Shown here one piece after another: positions 1 to 8,930 of a stretch of 23,594 nucleotides of DNA. Made by a program: the position numbers and the translations under genes. The stretch is from Chara braunii (lineage: Eukaryota; Streptophyta; Charophyceae; Charales; Characeae). The notes beneath the pieces were generated by a model. The model was not told the origin of the DNA and did not search any database. It saw nothing but the letters and a program-made list of their open reading frames with translations. The stretch lies in assembly GCA_003427395.1 (NCBI GenBank), contig BFEA01000093.1, forward strand, positions 1,598,023 to 1,621,616, read 5' to 3'. Within the stretch, counting starts at the first letter, position 1. Each line of letters starts with the position of its first letter.

Positions 1-56
<56 letters not shown>
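1..56. repeat. (GA)n microsatellite at the window edge
   Basis: Uninterrupted AG dinucleotides from the first base; the true left end lies outside the window. It is one of several GA tracts (589-629, 760-821, 4338-4398), all in the same phase orientation on the plus strand. Such tracts translate to Arg-Glu or Ser-Leu repeats and create false reading frames on both strands. Confidence 0.98.
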
Positions 57-61
<5 letters not shown>

Positions 62-479
62 CGTCATCAATGTGGTGAGGGAGTGGGTTGGCGGTCGTGA
101 AGTGAACATCAACGAGACGCCGTCAAGGAGAGACGGGCGTCATGATCGGGAGCTGGATTTCGGAGCGGAAGTGGTCGAAGTCGATGTCCGCTTCTATGTC
201 GTCCTTGCCGGTTCACGGCATGCGATGGACGTCATGGCTGCCCTAGGTTCCGATGGCCATGGCCGACTGTGCGAACTTCGGCTGCTCGCGACGAAGACTC
301 ATCCCATCGTCCCCGACAGGCGCGTGCCAAACGAAAGAGACGTGGTGGGGGACATTCTGCATCATCTCGTGTCCGCCATAGCCACCGAGCATGATGGGAG
401 GATGGATGACAGCCCTTGGTATAGGGCCATCCTCGATGCACCTCTGCAGGGAACGCCGTACCTGCACGACGAAGTTTAG
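57..479 (+). CDS. Possible short ORF, unrecognised, 140 aa
   Basis: An ATG directly after the GA tract opens a 140-codon frame ending in TAG. I recognise no domain, signal peptide or membrane segment. The segment is richer in G+C than the AT-rich centre of the window, and the minus strand is also open across most of it (243-548 in one frame, 232-849 in another), so openness is weak evidence of coding. The minus-strand frames are no more recognisable. It could be a remnant of a transposon accessory gene, since a Harbinger transposase lies 1.4 kb away, but there is no Myb/SANT-like tryptophan pattern to support that. It is listed only because it is the longest frame here; it may well not be a gene. 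Confidence 0.15.
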
Positions 480-587
480 GTCTGGGGTCCGGAGGACGAC
501 GATCGCTTGCTCCGTCGTTGGCGACACTGACAATTGGAGGACTGCCAAACATACGAAGAGAAACTCGCTTCGTCTGTGTGCGAGATC

Positions 588-588
<1 letters not shown>

Positions 589-629
<41 letters not shown>
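589..629. repeat. (GA)n microsatellite
   Basis: About 20 AG dinucleotides without interruption. It separates the 57-588 segment from the first copy of a diverged direct repeat (about 660-745). Confidence 0.97.
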
Positions 630-632
<3 letters not shown>

Positions 633-659
633 GGGGATGGCAACTCATGCTCTTCTGAT

Positions 660-757
660 GGTGAAGTTCCGACGACCCTCTGCCCGCCGTTGTGCGAGAT
701 GACATGTTTTCGTTGTCATCAACGTCGTGTGTTCGGTTTCCGTGCGATATCTCTTTT

Positions 758-823
<66 letters not shown>

Positions 824-900
824 ATGGTGTATGGAGGCCGAATCTCCACAACGACCTTGTGCCCGCCATCGTGTCCGATCTCATGTTCTTATCTTCATGA
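660..900. repeat. Diverged direct repeat split by a GA tract
   Basis: The stretch at about 664-720 (cgaccctctgcccgccgttg, then gatgacatgtt) and the stretch at about 851-900 (cgaccttgtgcccgccatcg, then gatctcatgtt) are alignable and diverged. The (GA)n at 760-821 lies between them. Each copy follows a GA tract, so the larger unit is GA tract plus roughly 110-130 bp. No coding function is apparent. Confidence 0.6.
760..821. repeat. (GA)n microsatellite
   Basis: About 31 uninterrupted GA dinucleotides. It gives spurious Arg-Glu or Ser-Leu runs in reading frames that cross it. Confidence 0.98.
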
Positions 901-964
901 TTGTGAGATGTTTGCTTTTCGAAGAACACGTGCTCTGGATGATATGAGGTCGTTTTGGAATAGA

Positions 965-1272
965 AGATCTTTTGTGCGGAGATTCGGTTTCCGTTGTCCA
1001 TATATGTATTGAAGGTTTGGTTTGTGTATTTATCTCTCACCTTGCATGTTTTTCAAATTTTCCTTTGTATATGTTTCCCCATCGCTTTCAAAACCCCTGA
1101 TGTTTTCTGCGGAGATTCGGTATTCGTTGTCCATGTATGTGTCCAAGTTTTGGTTTGTGTATTTATCTCTCACCTTGCATGTTCTAAAATTTTACTTTCT
1201 GTATGTTTCCCCATTGCTTTCAAAACCCTCTGATGTTTTGGGCGGAGATTCGGTTGTCGTTGTCCATGTATG
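965..1272. repeat. 133-bp tandem repeat (minisatellite)
   Basis: The anchor gcggagattcgg occurs at 976, 1109 and 1242, exactly 133 bp apart. A partial unit (to about 1007) is followed by two full units that differ from each other by scattered substitutions and small changes, as expected of a genuine old tandem repeat. The next copy (1319-1454) is identical to the last unit and is treated separately as an artefact. Confidence 0.85.
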
Positions 1273-1310
1273 CTGTCTCTTATACACATCTAGATGTGTA
1301 TAAGAGACAG
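1273..1310. other. Nextera mate-pair junction adapter (assembly artefact)
   Basis: CTGTCTCTTATACACATCT is followed directly by its reverse complement, making a perfect 38-bp palindrome. This is the Tn5 mosaic-end sequence in the head-to-head form left by Nextera mate-pair circularisation. It is library sequence, not genome. Reading frames crossing it contain the familiar adapter-derived peptides LLYTSRCV and MCIRDR. Confidence 0.98.
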
Positions 1311-1318
1311 GTCTAGGA

Positions 1319-1454
1319 ATGTGTCCAAGTTTTGGTTTGTGTATTTATCTCTCACCTTGCATGTTCTAAAATTTTACTTTCTGTATGTTTCCCCATTGCT
1401 TTCAAAACCCTCTGATGTTTTGGGCGGAGATTCGGTTGTCGTTGTCCATGTATG
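1319..1454. repeat. Exact 136-bp duplication next to the adapter (probable misassembly)
   Basis: 1319-1454 is identical to 1137-1272 at an offset of 182 bp, whereas neighbouring natural units of the 133-bp repeat have diverged. Exactly 182 bp (38 of adapter, 8 of unmatched sequence, 136 duplicated) separate the end of one copy from the end of the other, and both copies end at the same base before the sequence continues at 1455. This is most simply an adapter-containing read merged into the contig. Confidence 0.85.
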
Positions 1455-1882
1455 TGTTCAACAAAACTCACTCCATGCACAGATCACTATTGCGAAGTTT
1501 GCACAATGTGTTGCTTCATGACACGGGCATACGAAAAGTTAGGTTTGTGCACACGAAAGCGAAGAAGAACAGAACGAAGTTGATAACGTCGGAAACATGG
1601 GATTCTTGTAGACAAAACGAATGAACGACGACAAATTATCGCTCACGTTACACAGAACAACGAATAACGATGTGGAACTGCTCCACAACCAACTACGACT
1701 CGGAGGGACCTTTCTATTTCACCGCTACTGCCTACCTATCAATCTTCCAATCTATCTATGTATGTGCCCATGTACGAAGATGGCGTCACAACCATGGACT
1801 TGGATCCGGGGGGCCGTGCACTCTCGCATGATGGGTGACATGGCGAAAAAGCCTTCTCCTGATGGCCTTCGACGCCTCCAAG
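1455..1882. other. Non-coding flank downstream of the transposase
   Basis: No gene is recognised. The stretch lies downstream of the minus-strand transposase and should contain its 3' UTR and the left end of the element. I looked for terminal inverted repeats matching the 3180-3480 side and for a minus-strand AATAAA signal, and saw neither convincingly. Confidence 0.4.
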
Positions 1883-3178
1883 TTATACGCTTCCTATGTG
1901 TTCCGACATGGCTTCCCCTTCATACAGGGGTGGCTGGTAGGGCGGAGGCTGTGGACAGTCTTCATCGGAGTCATCATCCGAATCGTCGCTATCGCATCCG
2001 GCTAAACCGTTCATGTCCACCTTGTAATCCAACAGGATGTTGTGCAGTATGCAACATGCCATGAACTCCTTACAGATCGTCTTCAGGTTGCTGATGTGGC
2101 GACGCCCGAAATTCCTCCATATGTGTTTGATGAACCCAAACGTGCGTTCTATACAGCTCCTCGTTGTCATATGCATGTCGTCGAATACCACCTGTTCCGG
2201 AGTGCGAGGTCTGTTGGTAGGATGTGGGGTCATGAACCAAGACAACAACGGATAACCTGCGTCACCCAACAAAAAACGGTCAATGCTGCTCCCGTCTCGA
2301 AGCGTTGCTGGCGTGCTGTGCAGAACACCCACCCCTTTGTCGTAGTCGGTGGTGAGTGTCGAATGTTTGAGGACTCGAATGTCATGGCACGATCCGGGAC
2401 AACCCACAAACACAAGAATACGGCACTTGTGATCGCAGATAACCTTCGCGATAATAGAGAACCGCCCTGTCCGGTCGTAGTAGCATGCAGCGTGTTCATT
2501 CCGCGGCTTCTCTATGTACAGATGTATGCAATCGACTGCACCCACACAGCCAGGGAAACCCTTGCGTTCGAAGGCGTCCATGACCTCTTGTAAGCGACGC
2601 CCCTCCGGAAAAGACAAGACATGTCCGTACTCCCTGATGATCGCCTCAACGACGTCCTTGTTGCTGCGCAGGGCACTCACGAGTCCCATACCCAGACCAT
2701 GACCGGACTGTCTGTAAAACCCTCCTGTTGCCCACCTGATAAGCACGCAAGAAAACTTCTGCTCCGCTGGCAACGGCTGCCTCCAATTCGTTATTGCTCG
2801 TTGTATATAGGGTCCGATACGCTGCAGAATGTCGTTGAACACAGGACGTAGCAGCCTGAAGAATCTCCTGAACACCTTCTCATGTCGCTCCCCTTTGAGC
2901 TGCAGGTCCTCCCACACACCGCCGCTCCTTTCAATCACCCACAGTCTCCTCCTGCCCCGCATGCGATCCTCTACACCGGCCGCCAACGTGGACAACATGG
3001 AAAGGTTGTGGAAGATGACGCCGCACAGCATCGTCATGGACATCGCCAATTCGCTGTCGCGCACAGGCAATAGAGAAGCCGCGTCAAGGACGGCCATGAC
3101 GCCCACATAACGACGACTCACCCACTGCATGACAGCCACGACGACAAACAACAATCTATCTTCCCACTGCTCGTCCAT
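1883..3178 (-). CDS. PIF/Harbinger (HARBI1-like) DDE transposase
   Basis: A 431-aa intact frame of the DDE_Tnp_4 / HARBI1 family, a nuclease that cuts and pastes PIF/Harbinger DNA transposons, usually with a separate Myb/SANT-like partner. Residues 95-215 form the helical N-terminal part (RRFFRLLRPVFNDIL). The nuclease core shows the first Asp at D216 in GAVDCIHLYIEKP, the family motif GCPGSCHDIRVL at 259-270, the second Asp at D306 in LLGDAGYPLLSWFMTP, the Glu at E344 in RSCIERTFGFIKHIW, and MACCILHNILLDY at 373-385. The C-terminus is a Ser/Asp-rich acidic run (about 396-407) followed by a Pro/Tyr-rich tail. The start at 3178 is the first ATG; M28 or M46 are alternatives. Length, catalytic triad and absence of stops suggest a young or host-retained copy. 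No Myb-like partner or terminal repeats were found nearby, so autonomy is unproven. Confidence 0.93.
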   Translation of the reverse strand: MDEQWEDRLLFVVVAVMQWVSRRYVGVMAVLDAASLLPVRDSELAMSMTMLCGVIFHNLSMLSTLAAGVEDRMRGRRRLWVIERSGGVWEDLQLKGERHEKVFRRFFRLLRPVFNDILQRIGPYIQRAITNWRQPLPAEQKFSCVLIRWATGGFYRQSGHGLGMGLVSALRSNKDVVEAIIREYGHVLSFPEGRRLQEVMDAFERKGFPGCVGAVDCIHLYIEKPRNEHAACYYDRTGRFSIIAKVICDHKCRILVFVGCPGSCHDIRVLKHSTLTTDYDKGVGVLHSTPATLRDGSSIDRFLLGDAGYPLLSWFMTPHPTNRPRTPEQVVFDDMHMTTRSCIERTFGFIKHIWRNFGRRHISNLKTICKEFMACCILHNILLDYKVDMNGLAGCDSDDSDDDSDEDCPQPPPYQPPLYEGEAMSEHIGSV

Positions 3179-3340
3179 GACTCTTCTTCACAAGACAGCA
3201 CACCGTCACTACCCTGTCTTCCCCAATACACCACTACCTCCTTTTCCTTGATTCGGCGATGGCACAGCGGATGCTGACACGAATAGTCAACGACAAATCG
3301 CACAGTCGGTCACAACACAGCGGGACAGCAACCGCGACCC

Positions 3341-3350
3341 TTTTAAAAAT
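3341..3350 (-). promoter_or_regulatory. Possible TATA-like element upstream of the transposase
   Basis: On the minus strand, TTTTTAAAAGGG lies about 165 bp upstream of the transposase ATG in otherwise GC-rich sequence. Position and composition suit a TATA box, but this is a guess from one motif. Confidence 0.25.
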
Positions 3351-3439
3351 GTGGCCGTTCGGACACCCCGCAGTCGCGCACCCTGTGCCGTTCACAGTGC
3401 AGCGTCACCCAACCCGTCACACATTGGAGCAGCAGGAAC

Positions 3440-3465
3440 GGTCCGGGGGCCTTCGCCCCTGGACC
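3440..3465. repeat. Short GC-rich hairpin
   Basis: GGTCCGGGGGC, loop CTTC, GCCCCTGGACC: eleven pairs including one G-U, closed by a four-base loop. It sits about 260 bp upstream of the transposase start. No function can be assigned. The rest of 3179-3726 holds no recognised gene, although several short overlapping frames are open because the DNA is GC-rich. Confidence 0.7.
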
Positions 3466-3726
3466 CAGGAACACAACCAAACGAACCTGCTTTCCTATTC
3501 GGGAGACCTCGGGGTCGACTTTCCTGTTGGGGAAACCGCAGGGCCTGCAGCAGCACATTTTCGCAGTGGCGATGGGGTCCCATCTTTTGATCGCTCTCCG
3601 GTCGCGCTGGCCTTCCGCCGTCGAGTTCCGCCAACCCGCTTTCCAGTCCGCCAGCCTGTGGGGTCCCTCCCTAACTTGGTTAGGACGCACCTGTTGGCCT
3701 CTGCAAACCTGCAACATCTAGGTGCA

Positions 3727-3938
3727 GGTGTGCACTTGGGACCAGGGTCCACTCACAGTGATTTGTCACTCTGGCCGTTGATTTTCGGGATCCACGGTAA
3801 GAAACGAAGAACCCAGGCAAATGGGAAGGTGTAGGTGTGCACTTGGGACCAGGGTCCACTGACATCACAGTGCTTCATCACTTTGGCCGTTGATTTTTGG
3901 GATCCACGGTAAGGAACGAGGAACCCAGGCAAATGGGA
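3727..3938. repeat. Two-copy tandem repeat, about 107-112 bp
   Basis: ggtgtgcacttgggaccagg begins at 3727 and again at 3834. The copies run in parallel through ggccgttgattttyggg and caaatggga, ending at 3826 and 3938. The second copy has about five extra bases (gacat). It is non-coding as far as I can see. Confidence 0.9.
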
Positions 3939-3987
3939 CCAGGCCCTTGGGTATGTCACTTTTAGTTGTAGTCTCTGGATCTGCAGC

Positions 3988-4268
3988 CCTGATGGCCCTT
4001 TTGCAGTTCACATCCCCTCACTTCTTGGGGTCCACTTCCACCCGTGAACCGGTCCTTCCTTTTCCAAAAGTCCCGGTTCTACCCGAGCTAGTTGTAGGTA
4101 GTCCGCAATTTCGTCAACGACTGGTCCCTCATATTTCCCCCCCCCTTAACAACCCCACTTTGCGTCCTAGTCGCCCGCCGCCAAAAATGCGACACCTTGA
4201 CGCAGACCCCCCAAATTTCCCCCCCCCTTAATAACCCACTTTGCGTCCTGGTCGTCCGCCGCCGAAAA
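3988..4268. repeat. Dispersed repeat B, copy 1
   Basis: Shares long near-identical stretches with 4850-5125 (ggcccttttncagttcacat, ccaaaagtcccggttctac, gttgtaggtagtccgcaatt, aaaaatgcgacaccttgac) in the same orientation. It also contains an internal tandem step of about 82 bp (tttcccccccccttaa... aacccactttgcgtcct at about 4133 and 4216). The family is not recognised. Confidence 0.85.
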
Positions 4269-4275
4269 TTATAAG

Positions 4276-4334
4276 TGTGAGAGAGAGACACAGAGTGAGA
4301 GAAAGAAAGATAGAGAGATGGAGGGGGGCGGCCT

Positions 4335-4398
<64 letters not shown>
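4276..4398. repeat. Purine-rich GA tracts
   Basis: An imperfect gagaga/gaaagaaaga stretch (4276-4320) is followed by a perfect (AG)n tract of about 30 dinucleotides at 4338-4398. Together they give a strongly purine-biased strand of over 100 bp. Confidence 0.95.
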
Positions 4399-4401
<3 letters not shown>

Positions 4402-4508
4402 GCAAAATTGAAGTATGGGTCAAATTGCGACCGCGATCTATTTCACAGTTGGAATGATTTTTTTTAAATTTATTGAGCGTTTTATTTGGAAATATCACAA
4501 CAAAATCT

Positions 4509-4582
4509 ACAAGTACTTCAATTTTCAGGTTTTTTCACGCATTCTTCTGAGCGTGAAAACTCACTGAATTTGGAGTACTTGT
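4509..4582. repeat. Imperfect hairpin: 32-nt arms, 10-nt loop
   Basis: The left arm starts ACAAGTACTTCAATTTTCAG and ends TTTTTTCACGC (4509-4540). The right arm starts GCGTGAAAACTCACTGAATT and ends GGAGTACTTGT (4551-4582). The loop is ATTCTTCTGA. Allowing G-U pairs and one bulge, most of the 32 positions pair. This could be a tiny foldback element, a small-RNA precursor or chance; no flanking duplication was seen. Confidence 0.75.
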
Positions 4583-4599
4583 TTAGTTGGCCCCGGCAC

Positions 4600-4800
4600 G
4601 GCTGAGTGGCAAAAATGAAAAACGTGCCGAATCGGCACGACAATTATTTCGCAGTCTAAATGATTTTTTGTAAATGTTCTATTATTATTTATGGAAAGAA
4701 CACGACCTCATCTATGGATTCCCAAAATTTCATATTTTTGTGCATGTTCACCCGAGCACAGAAAATCGTCAAAGTTGCCTCTTGCAAAACGCCTATTTCG
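4600..4800. repeat. Dispersed repeat C, diverged copy 1
   Basis: Alignable with 10430-10617 and with the two halves flanking the assembly gap. Shared landmarks are an AAATGATTTT block, then aarrwcacgacctmatctay, then gagcacaraaaatc and aaagttgcc. Repeat B copy 2 follows at 4850, so B and C may be parts of one larger element. Confidence 0.7.
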
Positions 4801-4849
4801 TTGTGCCTGACCTCCCTGTTTTGAGAACACGGGGCTCATGCATGGGCCT

Positions 4850-5125
4850 GAGGGCCCTTTTCCAGTTCACATGCCCTCACTTCTTTTTGGGGTCCGCTTC
4901 TACCCGAGGACCGATCTAACGCCCTCCACTTCTTTTTGGGGTCCACTTCCGCCCGAGGACCGGTCCTTCGTTTTTCCAAAAGTCCCGGTTCTACGAGAGT
5001 TAGTTGTAGGTAGTCCGCAATTTTGTCAAGGACTGATCCCCCAAATTTTTTTGCCCCCTAAGAACCCACTTTGCATCCTGGTCGCTCATTGCCAAAAATG
5101 CGACACCTTGACACAGACGCGGAAA
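4850..5125. repeat. Dispersed repeat B, copy 2
   Basis: Second copy of the sequence at 3988-4268. It carries its own internal tandem step of about 50 bp (cacttctttttggggtcc at about 4878 and 4927). There is no coding potential beyond chance frames. Confidence 0.85.
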
Positions 5126-7169
5126 CCCACTATACCGCAGCTTAAGGGTTGCGAACTACCACCCGCCTACCGTGAGAAGGTGCAAGGATGTAGGGCCCAC
5201 AAAACTATGTTTATTGATGTTTGTATAAAATATAACGATCGGGGCTGATGTTAACCATCAATGTCCAATGGCAAGTGTTGGATTCCAGACCCAATACATG
5301 GATGGTATTTAGTGGGGTTTGCCCCTAAGGTGTACTCACTCGTGATTTTTGGACTCAATCTGGGAGGTGACCAGATGCATCTTGGAAAGCATCATTCTGA
5401 ATATGTCCTAGTTATGCTAGCCACTACAACAGTGCCACAACCAACCAACTCTTGCTACAATGTCGAAACCAGCCAACCATTGCTACAGTGCCACGACGTC
5501 TCCACTTGAATCAAATTATGCCAGTGCCCTAGGGCCGTTTGTCCCATAAAGTTGCCTCATGCATAAGGCCGTGACTTTTTTTCCTTTTTAACTTACACTA
5601 TATTCTTCTCTGAAATTCTTCATCATCTCTTAAATTCTTTAAAATTCACCTTTCACTACCTACCTACCACTACTCCTAAGGCTATACACGGCACCCTGCA
5701 AGCATAGCTATTGCCTCTCATAATGAAAGGAATGCATGTCGTCGCTTGCTCTAGTGGTTTAGGGTGCAGGGTTCGGGCCACCTGTGGGGGGGCAGCTAAC
5801 ACAGAGGCCGGGTATTTTGCTAATGGTTGCGCCTCCCTTTTTCATCTTATCCCACCCCCATCAAATAATAGCGGTATCTATTTAGGAAACAGTGGTGGTT
5901 TAATGGTTGCAAATTATGCAGTGGACTAGGGCATTCCCCAATTACATCTCCGCTATTTTGAATGTCAATCTCCAACAGCCAAGTTTAACTATATGTGTGT
6001 CCCACAGTGGGAAAAAGGGTATGGTCACAGGTACTTGTTTCGAGCATAAAGTACCGAACCTGTTAGCAATAGTGGCAAAATATATCCATAAAGGATACTA
6101 TGCCCTTCGCAGAAGACTACATTGGACAACTTTCAAGAAAAATGATGCTTATTATTTCCCATTCTAACAAAGTGCTTCAGGGATTATTCCAATTATGACC
6201 TTTCAAACTAAATCAATTATAACGCACATCAAACACGTCCAGTAAACGTTACAAGAATGTATTATATTGCACTTAACAACGAGTAACTTTCACCCTTCAC
6301 TTATCGAGCCTCAAAATGTACTACATGCCGGGAGAAAAAAAAATGGAAAACAGCACAGACCTTCGCTTGGTTTGTGGCACCGACCATTTTGTTGTTGTAG
6401 GTCGACCCTCGAAACTTGCGGCATGACTGCAATCATATTAAAAAACAAAATTGCGACATGCATCAACATACTTTTATTCCATCTTGCATTTACATGTTTA
6501 TTTTGTAATCATCATCATTTCGCAACTATATCCGTTATATCAAATAACATTTTTTAAATTTAAAGCTCTACTTTTGTATCTAAGCCAATATTTTTTAGAG
6601 AAGGTTAACGGATGCCCTAATTTTCATACCACTTGCCATGTCATTTATAAAAAGACAAAATGTTATTTTAATCAAACTTAGCACCAATTCATAGACTAGA
6701 AACCATACTAACTATCTGCAAAATAATAATAATAATAATAATAATAATATATAAAACAACAAGGCAAATTTGTATTTTTATACAATTTCACCAACATTTT
6801 AATTTCAGAAATATTGAGAATCTTATAAATCTTAACAGAGGAAATTTCAATTCTTCAAATAACATCAAATTTGGTACGCAGCAACCTTGAACCAAAACAA
6901 GAATTGACAAAAAAAAATAATTAAAAAAAAACATAAAAACCCTGGACCATAATTTCAGTTTTGGACTCGTTACCCGGGGCCTGACAGTGAGGTTCCCCGT
7001 TAACCACTTCTGGTATTTTTATGCAAAGCTTCATTTTATTTTTCTATAATATAGGTCACAATCGCATTGCCAAGTGAATTGTCCCCCGCTCACTGTATCA
7101 TGTCAGGGGGTTTTCCCAGTTGAGTTATGTATGACTTGGTAAAAGTTTTAAGTATTTTAGCTTTGCCTT
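5126..7169. other. AT-rich intergenic stretch, no gene seen
   Basis: Only short frames without recognisable protein features. It contains an (ATA)n microsatellite at 6721-6750, a possible weak tRNA-like A/B-box arrangement near 5745-5775 (judged too poor to call), and a weak inverted relationship between about 6978-7000 and 7085-7110 (cagtgaggttcccc against gtcccccgctcactg). Nothing else is supportable. Confidence 0.5.
6721..6750. repeat. (ATA)n microsatellite
   Basis: About nine ATA/AAT trinucleotides running into atatataaaac. Confidence 0.95.
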
Positions 7170-7450
7170 TCCCCTTCGCTTTCATCCACCAAGGGAAGAC
7201 GGGTCACTCCGACCGAGTGTATCAACTACACCTCTCATGGTTCCTCCACGACATGATAGGGGTTCCGTGAGGTACAACTTTGCCTAGCCTAAGGAAGTTG
7301 TCACTACCTTTACGGGGCATATTGCTCTAGAACTCTCGATCTGCATGTGGCGGCTATGGATGTCGTGTCGTAGTTGGACAAGTTGAGGGCGTTTCCCGTT
7401 CGTTGTAGCATAAACATACATGCGACAATACCCAGATCGATCCCATAAGA
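7170..7450. repeat. Dispersed repeat D, copy 1
   Basis: Aligns with 12375-12685 in the same orientation through ccgagtgtrtcarctrya, tacgacatgatagg (cacgacatgatagg here), gttccgtgagg/gttcccgtgggg, aaggaagttgtcac/aaggagttgtcac and atacccaratc. The copies are well diverged (roughly 70-75 percent by eye). Both are GC-richer than their AT-rich surroundings, which suggests an inserted element of about 0.3 kb. No terminal repeats were established. Confidence 0.7.
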
Positions 7451-8189
7451 AGTTATCGATCAGAGCATTAATCTTTCTACGTAACTTTACATTGGTCGAC
7501 TATAATCGTTACACTGCGAATTTTCTTCGTCGTTTTATTTTTTTTTAATCTCCCTACTGTTATTCACAATAATAACATAACGAGTAATACTAACATAAAT
7601 TCATATTTTTGTGTAGTATCGAAGGTCAATAAATGAGGGTAAGTTTAATCCAACCAACAAAATATAACAAACAAAACCATTAGGTCATATTTGACGTATT
7701 TTTAAGTTCACCCCCAACTAAGGAATGATCGACTTGATATTGTTTCTTAATACATAAAAGTCTTGTTCAGTCATACATGTACAATGAAAAAATAAAAAGT
7801 TTGACACTGGACAAAAAAGTGTTATGGTACTTTTTACATGTCAGAAAAATATAAAAATAACGTTTCACACTGTTTGTATGACCCCGCACAAAAGACATAT
7901 ATGTTTCACGTTTTTCATTTAAACTCTATCGAGTAAAGGTTTAATGACCACTGAAAATGTGAATTTGAAAGTGGAGGTCGAACAATATGAATAATAAGCA
8001 ACAGTCAATAAATGGTTAATCTCGTTATAATGTCTAATTTGTTTTTATTGTGAATACATGAAAGAAATAAATCGCCAACGAATAACCCACTGCAGTGACT
8101 TTGCTTGAGAGAGGAAAATTGTTCGGGAGGTTGATCTTGAGAATTTTAAGGAACAAGATTAAATGTATATTTGATGAGGGTTCAATCGA
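7451..8189. other. AT-rich intergenic stretch, nothing recognised
   Basis: No long frame, RNA gene or clear repeat. Poly-A/T short runs only. Confidence 0.5.
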
Positions 8190-8436
8190 AAATTTCTCCA
8201 TAATTAAATAATCATTCTGTAATAAAATTACATTATGAATTTCAAATTTTAATTCAATTTAAAAAATGTCATTCCAAATTTAAAATTTTTCATCTTACTT
8301 GAAAACTTTAAGTCAAAAAATGGGGTATCCCTTCTTATTTGAACTGCATGTCAGAGATGGAATGAAATTAATGATTAATTCATGAAATATTTTAATTATA
8401 TTGTCATTCTAAGTGAGGATTTTCATTCATAAATAG

Positions 8437-8444
8437 GTTAATCC
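8437..8444. repeat. Target-site duplication, left (GTTAATCC)
   Basis: Eight bases identical to 8931-8938 on the other side of the MITE. The shared direct repeat can be read as AGGTTAATCC (10 bp), because the element's last two bases are AG. The empty equivalent in the right arm of the inverted repeat (about 9791-9802) has a single, slightly diverged copy. Confidence 0.9.
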
Positions 8445-8930
8445 CTAGGTTACCAATGGTCCGGAGACCGGACGTCTCCCCCGGACGTCTCCCCCCCCCG
8501 TCGTCTGGATTTTCGGGCGACACCTTTTTGGCACAAATAAATAAATAAATAAATAAATGACAGTGTTGCGCATGGCCTAGAGACCCCCCACAAAAAATTT
8601 CAGATTTTTCTGAGAATTTGCTGATAGGGTGGTATTTGGGGGGGGAGGGGGGGATAAAAGGGGTTTTGGTGGGGATAGGAGGGGTATAGATGGGGAATGA
8701 ATCTTTAAAGATTTTTATTATTTATTTTACTGGCCCAAATGATCCAAAAATTTGGTGGCACCTAATGCAAGGTGGAAGCCACATGATTTTTTTTCAATTT
8801 TTTTATTTTATTTTATTTATTTTTTTGCGTTAGGTCGGATATGCCCTGTCCGTTCCGACGTCCGACCAGACGTCCGGTCGGACATCCCGGACGGTCAGGG
8901 GGGTCCCGGACGTCCGGCCCGGTAACCTAG
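8445..8930. mobile_element. hAT-like MITE (MITE-1), 486 bp
   Basis: Perfect 10-bp terminal inverted repeats (CTAGGTTACC ... GGTAACCTAG) flanked by the 8-bp direct repeat GTTAATCC; an 8-bp duplication is typical of hAT transposons. Subterminal copies of CCGGACGTC occur at 8468 and 8481 on the left and inverted at 8869 and 8909 on the right, the usual look of transposase-binding sites. The interior has an (AAAT)n run (8534-8558), a G-rich block (8638-8695) and no coding frame, so it must move with a transposase supplied in trans. Confidence 0.92.
8638..8695 (+). other. G-run block with G-quadruplex potential inside MITE-1
   Basis: Successive runs of 8, 7, 4, 4, 4 and 4 guanines separated by short A/T loops on the plus strand. 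Four or more G-runs within 60 bases meet the usual sequence rule for a G-quadruplex; folding is not shown. Confidence 0.7.

Noticed and set aside
232-849. 205-codon minus-strand frame rich in Ser-Leu repeats
   Set aside because: Kept open only because GA tracts have no stop in that phase; no domain between the tracts.
690-1012. Plus-strand frames with Arg-Glu repeats
   Set aside because: Products of the GA microsatellite at 760-821.
1022-1521. Frames containing LLYTSRCV and MCIRDR
   Set aside because: These peptides are translations of the Nextera adapter at 1273-1310.
2037-3110. Several plus-strand frames over the transposase
   Set aside because: Antisense shadows of the intact Harbinger gene, with no features of their own.
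1600-3500. Terminal inverted repeats of a full Harbinger element
   Set aside because: I compared both flanks by eye and found no convincing inverted match with a 3-bp target duplication.
3259-3834. 191-codon plus-strand frame and its minus-strand counterparts
   Set aside because: GC-rich repeat DNA open in several frames at once; it runs into the tandem repeat at 3727 and has no recognisable domain.
4592-4612. ggctgagtgg resembling a tRNA A box
   Set aside because: No B box at a suitable distance and no acceptor stem.
5745-5790. tRNA-like boxes (gctctagtggttta, gggttcgggcc) suggesting a tRNA or SINE head
   Set aside because: A-to-B box spacing is too short, no cloverleaf can be drawn, and no downstream SINE body or tail was found.
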